Shown: positions 6,944-14,923, counted from the first letter of the stretch. The stretch: DNA of 17,127 nucleotides from JALQUL01 sp964556425 (GCA_964556425.1 CAZKWC010000062.1:1-17127); one strand, 5' to 3'. Made by a program: numbers and translations. The notes: generated by a model not told the origin, from the letters alone.

Positions 6944-8310
6944 ATGATTAAATGGAGCAAATTAGAAGTGAGTGCCATCAATAACATTCCCCGTCGTCTA
7001 GTCACCGCCCTTCGAACTGGTGGGCTTTGGGTTGCAACTTGGGGTGCAACAGCCGCTTATGCGGTTAACGATTTAAAAGGCGGTCCTGCCGTCAATCAAC
7101 TGTATTTACATCCGGCCGCCACCAAAATTGCTGAAGAGCAACGTTGGTTACACGATATGATGATGGTAATTTGCCTTGCTATCTTTGTAGCTGTGTTTTC
7201 TGTGATGTTTTATTCCATTTGGAAGCATCGTAAATCACGTGGTCACAAACCGGCAACTTTTCATGAGTCGGTAAAGGTCGAAATTATCTGGACAATTGTT
7301 CCATTTTTAATCGTTATTCTTATGGCATTGCCAGCAACCAAAGTATTGGTTGCCCAAAAAGATACCACTAACGAGGACTTAACCATTAAAGCCACTGGTA
7401 TGCAGTGGAAATGGGGTTATGAATATTTACGTGGTGAGGGTGAGGGCATTGCTTTTATTTCTAACCTCGATAAATCTCAGCGCGCCATGTCCAATTCTGG
7501 CGTGGTAGATGCTAAAGAAACCGATTATTTATTCAAAGTCGATAATCCTTTAGTCGTTCCTGTAGGCAAGAAAATTCGTATTGTGACTACTGCTAACGAT
7601 GTGATTCACTCATTTGCGGTTAACTCTTTAGGTATTAAGCAAGATGCTATTCCAGGTTTTGTTCGCGATACCTGGTTCCGTGCCGAAGCTGAAGGCGACT
7701 ACTACGGTCAATGCCAAGAGTTGTGCGGCAAAGAACACGCCTATATGCCAATTCATGTCAAGGTCTTAAGCGAAAAAGCTTATTCCGAATGGGTAGCTGT
7801 TGAGCAAAAGAAAATGGCTGCTAAATTAGATGATCCTACAAAAGTATGGACCTTAGATGAAGCTATGAAAGCTGGTGAAAAAGTTTATGCTGCTAAATGT
7901 TTGTCATGCCATCAGTCGAATGGTAAAGGCGGCGGTGCTATTAAACCGGTTGATGGTTCAGCTGTAGTACTTGATGCAGATGCTAATAAACAAATTATGG
8001 TTTTATTGAATGGTCAAAACAACCAGGCAATGCCTTCATGGTCATCATTAAGCAACTCTGAAATTTCAACTGTCATCACTTACACAAAAAATAGCTGGTN
8101 NNNNNNNNNNNNNNNNNNNNNNNNNNNNNNNNNNNNNNNNNNNNNNNNNNNNNNNNNNNNNNNNNNNNNNNNNNNNNNNNNNNNNNNNNNNNNNNNNNNT
8201 CATTAAGCAACTCTGAAATTTCAACTGTCATCACTTACACAAAAAATAGCTGGTCGAATAAAACTGGCCAAGTGGTGCAACCAGCTGAAGTGGCTGCTGC
8301 TCGTAAATAA
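6944..8310 (+). CDS. coxB: Cytochrome c oxidase subunit II with C-terminal cytochrome c domain (interrupted by an assembly gap)
   Basis: Subunit II of the aa3/caa3-type oxidase accepts electrons from cytochrome c through CuA and passes them to subunit I; it faces the periplasm. The order is a leader or hydrophobic segment (about 19-40), two membrane helices (about 72-95 and 114-134), a cupredoxin domain, then a mono-heme cytochrome c domain. The CuA ligands are complete: H222, C257, E259, C261, H265 and M268. The heme c site is CLSCH (319-323), with probable axial M363. The ATG at 6944 is chosen because AAGG lies nine bases upstream; a TTG at 6905 would add 13 residues without a ribosome site. 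The reading frame is broken only by 100 Ns (8100-8199). Merging the identical 55-base flanks gives 403 residues ending QVVQPAEVAAARK. The gene is therefore probably intact. Confidence 0.93.
8045..8254 (+). repeat. Identical 55-base copies flanking the gap (contig overlap)
   Basis: Bases 8045-8099 and 8200-8254 are identical over 55 positions, immediately left and right of the N run. Both encode the same CoxB stretch (SLSNSEISTVITYTKNSW). The exact length, the exact abutment on the Ns and the clean continuation when merged indicate unresolved contig-end overlap, not a biological duplication. Confidence 0.93.
8100..8199. other. Assembly gap of exactly 100 Ns
   Basis: A run of 100 unknown bases lies inside coxB. 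A round 100 is a conventional placeholder for a gap of unknown size. Because 100 is not a multiple of three, it also shifts the frame and makes coxB look truncated at 8206. Confidence 0.99.
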
Positions 8311-8340
8311 TTGTTATAAATATAGTCTGGAGTTCTCAAA

Positions 8341-9972
8341 ATGAGCGCTGTTCTTGATCATTCTGCACACGGTCACGCTGATCATCACGATCATCATGAC
8401 CATCATGCCCCCACCGGCTGGCGCCGTTGGGTGTTCGCCACCAATCACAAAGACATTGGTACTTTGTACATGTTATTTGCATTAACCATGTTAATGTTTG
8501 GTGGTGTTTTGGCGTTGTTAATTCGCTTAGAGTTATTCCAACCTGGTTTGCAATTTGTGAACCCTGAGTTGTTTAATTCACTTACCACTATGCATGGTTT
8601 GATTATGGTGTTTGGTGCCATCATGCCTGGTTTTGTGGGTTTTGCTAACTGGATGTTGCCTTTGCAAATTGGCGCATCTGATATGGCGTTTGCCCGTATG
8701 AATAACTTTAGCTTCTGGTTAATGATTCCAGCGGCCTTAATGTTGGCAGGTTCATTCTTTATGCCTGGTGGAGCACCATCTGCAGGTTGGACACTCTATG
8801 CACCGTTAACATTGCAAATGGGTCCATCTATGGATGCTGGTATTTTTGCCATGCATATTTTGGGTGCCAGCTCTATTATGGGTTCCATTAACATTATTGT
8901 GACCATTCTTAATATGCGCGCCCCAGGCATGACACTCATGAAAATGCCGATGTTTGCATGGACATGGTTAATTACTGCCTATTTATTGATTGCGGTTATG
9001 CCTGTGTTGGCTGGCGCTATCACTATGACGCTCACTGACCGTCATTTTGGTACTAGCTTCTTTAATCCAGCGGGCGGCGGCGACCCAGTGATGTATCAAC
9101 ATATTTTCTGGTTCTTCGGACATCCAGAGGTTTACATCATGATTTTGCCTGCCTTTGGTATTATTAGCCAAGTAGTTCCAGCTTTTGCACGTAAGCGTTT
9201 ATTCGGTTATGCGTCAATGGTTTATGCAACATCTTCAATTGCGATTCTCAGCTTTATTGTTTGGGCGCATCACATGTTTGCTACAGGTATGCCAGTAACA
9301 GGTCAGTTATTCTTTATGTATGCGACCATGTTAATTGCCGTACCAACAGCGGTCAAAATCTTTAACTGGATTGCGACTATGTGGCAAGGTTCTATGACCT
9401 TTGAAACTCCAATGTTGTTTGCAGTCGGATTTATTTTCGTATTTACCATGGGTGGTTTTACAGGCTTATTCTTGGCCATGGCACCTATTGATATTCAATT
9501 GCAAGATACCTACTATGTAGTGGCTCACTTCCATTATGTGTTGGTTGCAGGTTCATTGTATGCAATGTTCTCTGGTGCCTACTACTGGTTACCTAAATGG
9601 TCTGGTGTTATGTATTCCGAGACTCGTGGCAAAATCCACTTCTGGTGGTCACTCATTTCTTTCAACGTTACATTCTTCCCAATGCACTTCTTGGGCTTAG
9701 CTGGAATGCCGCGTCGTTACGTTGACTACCCAATGCAATTCGCCGATTTTAATGCGGTAGCTTCTATTGGTGGTTTGTTCTTCGGTTTGGCACAGGTTTA
9801 CTTTATTGTGGCAGTTGTGATTCCATGTATGCGTGGCAAGGGCGAAAAAGCACCACAAAAACCATGGGAAGCAGCCGAAGGTCTAGAGTGGGAAGTTCCA
9901 TCTCCAGCACCGTTCCATACTTTTGAAACCCCACCGAAATTAAACGCTGACGCAAACCGCATCATTGCTTAA
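8341..9972 (+). CDS. ctaD: Cytochrome c oxidase subunit I
   Basis: This 543-residue catalytic subunit of the heme-copper oxidase reduces O2 to water and pumps protons. It has twelve membrane helices. Heme a ligands are H85 (TTMHGLIM) and H398. The heme a3 ligand is H396 in VAHFHYV. CuB ligands are H261, H310 and H311. H261 and Y265 in GHPEVY form the cross-linked pair. The proton-pathway residues of A1-type oxidases are present: E263, the Asp of the LPLQIGASDMAF block, and K339 in AVKIFNW. The N-terminus is unusually His-rich, with nine His between residues 7 and 22. The ATG has GGAG eight bases upstream. It follows coxB by 30 bases and clearly shares its transcript. Confidence 0.98.
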   Translation: MSAVLDHSAHGHADHHDHHDHHAPTGWRRWVFATNHKDIGTLYMLFALTMLMFGGVLALLIRLELFQPGLQFVNPELFNSLTTMHGLIMVFGAIMPGFVGFANWMLPLQIGASDMAFARMNNFSFWLMIPAALMLAGSFFMPGGAPSAGWTLYAPLTLQMGPSMDAGIFAMHILGASSIMGSINIIVTILNMRAPGMTLMKMPMFAWTWLITAYLLIAVMPVLAGAITMTLTDRHFGTSFFNPAGGGDPVMYQHIFWFFGHPEVYIMILPAFGIISQVVPAFARKRLFGYASMVYATSSIAILSFIVWAHHMFATGMPVTGQLFFMYATMLIAVPTAVKIFNWIATMWQGSMTFETPMLFAVGFIFVFTMGGFTGLFLAMAPIDIQLQDTYYVVAHFHYVLVAGSLYAMFSGAYYWLPKWSGVMYSETRGKIHFWWSLISFNVTFFPMHFLGLAGMPRRYVDYPMQFADFNAVASIGGLFFGLAQVYFIVAVVIPCMRGKGEKAPQKPWEAAEGLEWEVPSPAPFHTFETPPKLNADANRIIA

Positions 9973-10003
9973 TTATTAACTCACATCCTATAAGGCTGAC
10001 CAA

Positions 10004-10114
10004 ATGACACCTGAACAAAAACGTAAAAATCGCAATATGGCCTTAACACTTCTTTCGGTCGTTATCGTGTTTTTTATTGGCTTCATGGTCAAATCAGCCT
10101 TATTAGGTAGGTAA
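10004..10114 (+). CDS. Cytochrome oxidase small assembly protein (36 residues)
   Basis: This small open reading frame lies in the gap between ctaD and ctaG. It starts MTPEQKRKNRNM, has a single membrane helix (about 13-29) and ends VKSALLGR. AAGG sits eight bases before the ATG, and the stop falls six bases before ctaG. A basic N-terminus before one helix predicts N-in topology. Short proteins of this pattern at this position are known in Burkholderiales oxidase loci and annotated as small assembly proteins; the molecular role is not established. Position, ribosome site and pattern make it convincing despite its size. Confidence 0.8.
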   Translation: MTPEQKRKNRNMALTLLSVVIVFFIGFMVKSALLGR

Positions 10115-10120
10115 TTTTAA

Positions 10121-10732
10121 ATGGCTAAAAAATTGCACGATATTAAAATGCTGGGCAAACTAGTGGTAATTACCCTAGGGATGTTTGCTTTTGCTTATGC
10201 TATGGTGCCTTTGTATCAAGCCATTTGTGAATTTACTGGGGTTAATATTTTAGCTTTAGGTGAAAAAAGCATTCCAGGAAGCCCGTCTTATAACGGTGCT
10301 AAACCAGGCGCAACCAACACTCAAGTCGATTTATCTCGTACCATAACAGTCGAACTAGATGCTAACTCTCGTGGTCCTTGGAGTTTTAAACCTGCTCAAA
10401 GTTCCATCAAAGTGCATCCCGGAGAAATTGCTACTGTTATGTATGATTTTCAAAACATTCAAAATCGTCGTATGAGTGCTCAAGCTATTCCGAGTTACGC
10501 CCCTAAGCAGGCAGCGGCTCATTTTAATAAGTTAGAGTGTTTCTGTTTCCAACAATATGCCTTAGAGCCAGGTGAAATCAAGAAATGGCCTGTAGTGTTT
10601 GTTATAGATCCAAAAATTTCTAAAGATGTGCATACGATTACTTTATCGTATACATTTTTTGAGGTGGGAAGTAAAACACCAGCAGCGCCTTTGGCTGCTT
10701 CACCTGCATTATTTGTTAAAGGCTTAATGTGA
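10121..10732 (+). CDS. ctaG: Cytochrome c oxidase assembly protein CtaG/Cox11 (CuB insertion)
   Basis: This 203-residue membrane-anchored copper chaperone delivers copper to the CuB site of subunit I. A single N-terminal helix (about 13-34) is followed by a periplasmic immunoglobulin-like domain. The hallmark CFCF copper motif is present with C140 and C142 (KLECFCFQQ), and C36 just after the helix matches the third conserved cysteine. The length is typical of bacterial Cox11. Its stop overlaps the GTG start of the next gene by four bases, so the two are translationally coupled. The ribosome site is weak (GGTAGGT). Placement directly behind ctaD fits its role. Confidence 0.96.
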   Translation: MAKKLHDIKMLGKLVVITLGMFAFAYAMVPLYQAICEFTGVNILALGEKSIPGSPSYNGAKPGATNTQVDLSRTITVELDANSRGPWSFKPAQSSIKVHPGEIATVMYDFQNIQNRRMSAQAIPSYAPKQAAAHFNKLECFCFQQYALEPGEIKKWPVVFVIDPKISKDVHTITLSYTFFEVGSKTPAAPLAASPALFVKGLM

Positions 10733-10944
10733 CGCAAGAAGAGAAAGATTTAACCAAACGACTTTCTATTGGCAGAACCATTTCAGCAGTAGCTTGGTCA
10801 TTTTTAGGTGTGCGGGCGAATGCTGAACATGCTGAAGATATGAAACGACTGAATCCGTTTTATGTCATTTTGGTCGGAATAGTCGCTTGTTTGTTATTGG
10901 TAGTGGGTTTAATGGTTTTAGTTAAATTTATAGTGTTGCAGTGA
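10729..10944 (+). CDS. DUF2970 family small membrane protein
   Basis: A 71-residue protein starting at GTG, with the start codon inside the ctaG stop region (four-base GTGA overlap). Residues about 18-43 carry the family pattern (VAWSFLGVR, then DMKRLNPFYVI), followed by one hydrophobic helix (about 44-68) that reaches nearly to the C-terminus. DUF2970 members are found between ctaG and subunit III in many betaproteobacteria. No function is established; location suggests an accessory or assembly role in the oxidase. No cysteine or histidine cluster suggests metal binding. Confidence 0.85.
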   Translation: MTQEEKDLTKRLSIGRTISAVAWSFLGVRANAEHAEDMKRLNPFYVILVGIVACLLLVVGLMVLVKFIVLQ

Positions 10945-10950
10945 ACAAAA

Positions 10951-10981
10951 AACTTGTTTTTACAAGTTATTTGTCTATAAA
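10951..10981 (+). promoter_or_regulatory. Hairpin and possible internal promoter upstream of ctaE
   Basis: A 7-pair stem, AACTTGT (10951-10957) with ACAAGTT (10962-10968), has a TTTT loop. It overlaps TTGTTT (10954-10959), which is spaced 16 bases from TATAAA (10976-10981, five of six matches to a -10 box). This could be a weak internal promoter for subunit III or an mRNA-processing hairpin; the 72-base spacer is the longest within the structural unit. Confidence 0.25.
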
Positions 10982-11016
10982 ATTTTTTAAATTAGAGTGA
11001 TGTAAACGGAGAAGAA

Positions 11017-11898
11017 ATGAGTTCCTCAACAACAGGCGCAACGCCATATTATTTTGTACCTGGTGAGTCACGCCATCCTGCGTTGGCTGCATTAGGTTTG
11101 TTCTTTGTTATTTTAGGTGCTGGCCAATGGATTAACGGCTCTACATGGGGTGCTTATGCCTTAGCCGGTGGTATGTTATTTTGGTTCTGGGTGCTTTACC
11201 AATGGTTTGGTGATGCAATCCGTGAAAGCGAGAGCGGTCAATACAGCCGTAAAATCGATATTTCTTATCGTTGGAGTATGACTTGGTTTATTTTTTCTGA
11301 AGTCATGTTCTTTGGTGCATTTTTTACTGCATTGTGGTGGGCTCGTTCACATTCAGTACCTGCATTAGGTAGTCTTGATAATGCTCTAATTTGGCCAGGT
11401 TTTCAGGCTGCTTGGCCAAGCGTAGTGGCTGGAGCGACTGGTTCACCTGCTGGCATTGTTGAGCCCTTTACTACTATGGGTCCGTTCTGGTTACCTACTA
11501 TTAATACTGCTTTATTGTTAACTTCAGGTGTAACACTTACTATTGCACATCATGCATTAGTAGCAGACAACCGCGCTAAAACAATCAAGTTTATGTGGAT
11601 GACAGTGATTTTAGGCACTATTTTCTTAGTAGTTCAAGGTCTTGAATATTCACATGCCTATTCAGATTACAACTTAAAATTAACTTCTGGTATATATGGA
11701 TCTACCTTCTTTATGTTGACCGGATTCCATGGTTTCCACGTTTTTGTTGGTATGCTCATGTTATTGTTCATCACTTTACGTTTACAAAAAGGTCATTTCA
11801 CAAAAGACAAACATTTTGGATTTGAAGGTGCTGCATGGTATTGGCATTTTGTTGACGTTGTTTGGTTAGGTTTGTACATTTTGGTTTATTGGATGTAA
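11017..11898 (+). CDS. ctaE: Cytochrome c oxidase subunit III
   Basis: A 293-residue membrane subunit that stabilises the oxidase core and supports proton uptake; it has no redox cofactor. Seven hydrophobic segments are visible. Family hallmarks are SEVMFFGAFFTALWWARSH with conserved E95, GFHGFHVFVGMLML, and the C-terminal WYWHFVDVVWL beginning at W274. The ATG has GGAG seven bases upstream (11006-11009). It is the last gene of the structural unit, ending 14 bases before a strong intrinsic terminator. Its length is slightly above the usual 260-280, from an N-terminal stretch and a loop around residues 110-150. Confidence 0.97.
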   Translation: MSSSTTGATPYYFVPGESRHPALAALGLFFVILGAGQWINGSTWGAYALAGGMLFWFWVLYQWFGDAIRESESGQYSRKIDISYRWSMTWFIFSEVMFFGAFFTALWWARSHSVPALGSLDNALIWPGFQAAWPSVVAGATGSPAGIVEPFTTMGPFWLPTINTALLLTSGVTLTIAHHALVADNRAKTIKFMWMTVILGTIFLVVQGLEYSHAYSDYNLKLTSGIYGSTFFMLTGFHGFHVFVGMLMLLFITLRLQKGHFTKDKHFGFEGAAWYWHFVDVVWLGLYILVYWM

Positions 11899-11912
11899 TT
11901 TTCTCCAAGCAT

Positions 11913-11945
11913 AAAAAAGGTCGCTAAATAAGCGACCTTTTTTTT
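11913..11945. terminator. Bidirectional intrinsic terminator after ctaE
   Basis: The stem is GGTCGCT (11919-11925) with AGCGACC (11931-11937) and a five-base loop, extended by six A:T pairs. Eight Ts (11938-11945) follow on the plus strand; the minus-strand copy ends in six Ts. It therefore can stop transcription of ctaE and also of the convergent DUF2909 gene. Confidence 0.9.
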
Positions 11946-12005
11946 GTGAAGCGAGCCATAAATGCTCAACTTAGCGTTAGACTTCAAACTCTAAGATTGG
12001 CTATT

Positions 12006-12230
12006 TTAAGTGCCAGCCTTGATTCCAGTAGGTTGTATCCAGCCCATACTCCAAGCAAATAATAAACATGCAAATAAAAATACCGAAATTCCAATTCTAA
12101 AAGCCAATGCCTTCGCCATTGAGTTAGTTTTAAAAGGTCTTTGCTCAGACCCTCCCCTTAGCATGAAAGACAAAGCAAATCCCAATGCAATAAAAATACT
12201 AAGAAACAAGGTAATAGCGATGTATTTCAT
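12006..12230 (-). CDS. DUF2909 / twin transmembrane protein
   Basis: A 74-residue protein with two hydrophobic helices (about 4-24 and 48-66) separated by a short polar, basic loop. It ends WSMGWIQPTGIKAGT, and this twin-helix pattern with the GWIQP ending is that of the DUF2909 family. It is the only minus-strand gene inside the oxidase locus and lies convergent to ctaE and divergent from SURF1. Its start is only about 20 bases from the SURF1 start, and no Shine-Dalgarno sequence is visible. Function is unknown; the association with oxidase genes is recurrent in Burkholderiales, which suggests a respiratory link. The plus-strand frame over the same bases is considered spurious. Confidence 0.8.
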   Translation of the reverse strand: MKYIAITLFLSIFIALGFALSFMLRGGSEQRPFKTNSMAKALAFRIGISVFLFACLLFAWSMGWIQPTGIKAGT

Positions 12231-12252
12231 AAAAAATAAATAGGTAATTTTG

Positions 12253-13008
12253 GTGAGTAAAAATAAATTAGCAATTCAGTTTCAACAGGGGTCTTGGTGG
12301 GTAGTTACAGTCTTGACCCTATTAGGTGTTATTTTGACAGCTTGTTTAGGTATTTGGCAACTCAATCGTGCCGCACAAAAACAAGAGTTGAAAAATAATA
12401 TTCAAAACCTCGCATTACAGCCGCCACTACAAGATTTAGCATGGGTGAAACAAGCCTTAGAACTGAATGAGCATAAAACGGTTAAAGTGAAAGGTTATTG
12501 GTTAGAGGGAAATACTGTTTATTTAGAAAATAGGCAATTACAAGGTAAGCCAGGTTTTTTTGTAATGACACCATTGGTATTGTCCGGTACGCAAAATTCG
12601 CAAGTCATTATGGTACAAAGAGGTTGGATTCCCAGGAATTTTTTAAAAAGAGATGAATTATCGCCCATTCAAACACAAAAAAATGAAGTAGAAATAACTG
12701 CGAGAATCGCCCATTGGCCTTCAAGGCTATATGAGTTTAATCAAGTTGAAAATGGAAAAATTAGGCAAAATATAGAATGGAACAGTTTCCAAAAAGAAAT
12801 TTCGCAACCTTTATTAAATTTTAGTTTAATACAAACTGGTCCAGATTCCGACGGCCTTACAAGACAGTGGGATTTTAATTTTATAAAAGTGGACATGCAT
12901 TACGGTTACGCGTTTCAATGGTTTTCGTTGGCTACCCTTATGTTGCTTTTGTACCTTGGCTTTTTTTGGCTACGTCTTAAAAGACTCAAGCAAACATCAT
13001 TACAGTAG
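12253..13008 (+). CDS. SURF1-family cytochrome oxidase assembly protein
   Basis: A 251-residue inner-membrane protein of the SURF1/Shy1 family, which helps mature the heme a/a3-containing subunit I. It has an N-terminal helix (about 15-33), a periplasmic domain and a C-terminal helix (about 220-238). Family blocks are CLGIWQLNRAAQK (31-43), VQRGWIPR, and HYGYAFQWF before the last helix. Start choice is uncertain: GTG at 12253 has AGG at suitable distance, whereas TTG at 12250 would add one residue. It opens the assembly/heme A unit after the terminator, so its promoter must lie within the antisense DUF2909 gene. I saw no strong promoter there. Confidence 0.93.
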   Translation: MSKNKLAIQFQQGSWWVVTVLTLLGVILTACLGIWQLNRAAQKQELKNNIQNLALQPPLQDLAWVKQALELNEHKTVKVKGYWLEGNTVYLENRQLQGKPGFFVMTPLVLSGTQNSQVIMVQRGWIPRNFLKRDELSPIQTQKNEVEITARIAHWPSRLYEFNQVENGKIRQNIEWNSFQKEISQPLLNFSLIQTGPDSDGLTRQWDFNFIKVDMHYGYAFQWFSLATLMLLLYLGFFWLRLKRLKQTSLQ

Positions 13009-13071
13009 CGCAAAATTAACAATAGAAAATTAATTGATTGACTAAAATCTAGTTAGATACAAAAGAGAAAT

Positions 13072-13791
13072 ATGGAAAATAAATCACAAGAAAAAATAAA
13101 AGGATCTTTCCTTGACATGTCAGTTCATCAAACACCACAAGCTACACCTGAGTTAATAGTAGCAAGAACAAAAGCTGGACGATTCAAAATGATGGTGGTG
13201 TTATTGCTTTGTGCTGCACCCGTTATTGCATCTTACATTACTTATTATTTTATTCGCCCCGAGGGCAGGCTTAATTACGGAGAGTTAATTGAGCCACAAA
13301 AACCTATCCCTAGTTTAATGGTGCAAGATTTAAATGGCAATGCGGTTAATTTGCAAAGTCTTAAAGACCAATGGTTATTAATTAGTGTGTCGGGTGCTGC
13401 TTGTAATGCCCAGTGCCAACATCATTTGTATTTACAAAGACAACTGCGAGAAGGACTAGGCAAAGATAAAGACAGAGTTGAATGGCTCTGGTTGATCACT
13501 GATGATGCACCAATTGATAAGGCTTTATTACCCGCCTTAAAAACAGCCACGGTGCTTAAAATTTCTCAAGCTCAATTAGCCACTTGGTTAGATGCTTCCA
13601 CGCAAAAAAACTTGTCTGATCACCTGTATTTAGTCGATCCAATAGGTAACTGGATGATGCGTTTCCCTCCCCAAGCCGATATGGCAAATGCTGCTAAAGT
13701 AAAAAAAGATATTGAAAAAGTACTTCGAAGTACTGCCTCATGGGATACTGCAGGACGTGCATCAGATGTTCAAAATACACCATTAAAATGA
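13072..13791 (+). CDS. Membrane-tethered SCO-like thioredoxin-fold protein
   Basis: A 239-residue protein with a polar N-terminus, one membrane helix (about 42-64) and a periplasmic thioredoxin-like domain. The domain keeps the complete copper/redox triad of SCO proteins: C111-x3-C115 (AACNAQCQHH) and H184 in SDHLYLVDPIGNW, which aligns with the SCO histidine block. Overall it is divergent from the canonical SCO encoded 2 kb downstream. Proteins at this position in Burkholderiales are usually left as hypothetical or oxidase assembly proteins. I infer copper delivery or thiol reduction of CuA cysteines; not proven. The ATG at 13072 has an AGAGAAA upstream; an internal ATG at 13117 is possible. 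Its stop overlaps the ctaA start (ATGA). Confidence 0.8.
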   Translation: MENKSQEKIKGSFLDMSVHQTPQATPELIVARTKAGRFKMMVVLLLCAAPVIASYITYYFIRPEGRLNYGELIEPQKPIPSLMVQDLNGNAVNLQSLKDQWLLISVSGAACNAQCQHHLYLQRQLREGLGKDKDRVEWLWLITDDAPIDKALLPALKTATVLKISQAQLATWLDASTQKNLSDHLYLVDPIGNWMMRFPPQADMANAAKVKKDIEKVLRSTASWDTAGRASDVQNTPLK

Positions 13792-14906
13792 GTATTGATC
13801 TTTATAACCTTACCCCTTTGCTTAAACTGATTTGTTTAGCTATTGTGTTGGCTTCTGGGCCCTTGGCATGGTGGTGGGTTAAAAGCAAAGATAGCCGACT
13901 TTCTAGTCGGTATTATCGTTTAACTGCCATTACTTTATTTTTATGTTTTGACTTAATTGTTTTTGGGGCGTTTACTCGGCTTACCGACTCTGGTTTAGGA
14001 TGTCCCGATTGGCCAGGTTGTTACGGTCATGCAAGTCCAATAGGTGCATTAGAAGCCATCAAACAGGCTGAAGCAGAAATGCCCACTGGCCCAGTCACAT
14101 TATCAAAAGCCTGGATCGAAATGATTCATCGTTATTTAGCAATGTTGGTGGGTGCTTTAATATTGGTTTTAACTGGTCTAGCTTGGAAAGAGCGTGCAAA
14201 ATTAGAGATTAGCCCGTGGTGGCCTACTCTTACTTTGGTTGCAGTTTGTTTGCAAGGCGCCTTTGGTGCTTTTACAGTGACTTGGAAACTGTATCCTTTT
14301 ATAGTGACTTTGCATTTAATTACTGCCTTAATTTTATTGATATTACTTTCTTTGCAACATCAATTAGCCAACCCTAGTCATTCCATTGAAATTGAAAAAG
14401 TGAAGTGGAGGCCATTTTTAGTTTATTTTAGTTTTTTAGCCTTGTTGATTCAAATTGCATTAGGTGCATGGGTGAGTACTAATTATGCTGTTTTAGCTTG
14501 TAATACCTTCCCCTTGTGCCATGGTAGTTTGTGGCCAGAAATGGACTGGCGTAACGGTTTTAGTTTATTTAGAGACTTAGGTCAAACAGCATCAGGAGAG
14601 TTATTAAGTTTCCAAGCCTTAGTTGCTATTCACTATGCCCATCGCTTAATGGCTTATTTTTTAATTGCACTATTTATTTACTTAATTATTCATTTAAAAA
14701 ATATTCAACAAACTCGTCACGCTAGATGGTTAGCTATTATTTTGAGCTTGCAATTTTTAACTGGTTTAAGTAATGTTATTTTAGACTGGCCTTTATTTGC
14801 AGCCTTATTACATACAGCTGGTGCTGCTGGCTTGGTTTTTATCATGTCACGTGTTTGCTTTAGTCATTGGCAGCAAAACCCACAATTTCAATCAAAATTC
14901 TTATAA
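13788..14906 (+). CDS. ctaA: Heme A synthase (COX15/CtaA)
   Basis: A 372-residue, eight-helix membrane enzyme that oxidises the C8 methyl of heme O to a formyl group, giving heme A for subunit I. The four heme-ligand histidines are visible: H114 (EMIHRY), H176 (TLHLIT), H285 (YAHRLM) and H342 (LHTAGA). Two cysteine pairs are present, C72/C78 in GLGCPDWPGCYGH and C238/C244 in ACNTFPLCHG, as in the cysteine-containing subclass. The ATG at 13788 overlaps the preceding stop by four bases and is preferred to an upstream in-frame ATG at 13740, which would add 16 residues encoded inside the previous gene. It is followed by ctaB after 17 bases, so the two heme A steps are co-transcribed. Confidence 0.96.
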   Translation: MSIDLYNLTPLLKLICLAIVLASGPLAWWWVKSKDSRLSSRYYRLTAITLFLCFDLIVFGAFTRLTDSGLGCPDWPGCYGHASPIGALEAIKQAEAEMPTGPVTLSKAWIEMIHRYLAMLVGALILVLTGLAWKERAKLEISPWWPTLTLVAVCLQGAFGAFTVTWKLYPFIVTLHLITALILLILLSLQHQLANPSHSIEIEKVKWRPFLVYFSFLALLIQIALGAWVSTNYAVLACNTFPLCHGSLWPEMDWRNGFSLFRDLGQTASGELLSFQALVAIHYAHRLMAYFLIALFIYLIIHLKNIQQTRHARWLAIILSLQFLTGLSNVILDWPLFAALLHTAGAAGLVFIMSRVCFSHWQQNPQFQSKFL

Positions 14907-14923
14907 GTTTTCACTTTATTTTT

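Noticed and set aside
8045..8254. Frameshifted or truncated coxB, or a biological tandem duplication
   Set aside because: The only disruption is 100 Ns placed between identical contig ends; merging restores the full frame.
12010..12243. Plus-strand 77-residue frame opposite the DUF2909 gene
   Set aside because: The minus-strand frame matches a known small membrane family; the plus-strand translation looks like a shadow.
13740..13787. Upstream ATG for ctaA
   Set aside because: The added 16 residues are encoded within the preceding SCO-like gene in another frame; the ATGA overlap at 13788 is the usual coupling arrangement.
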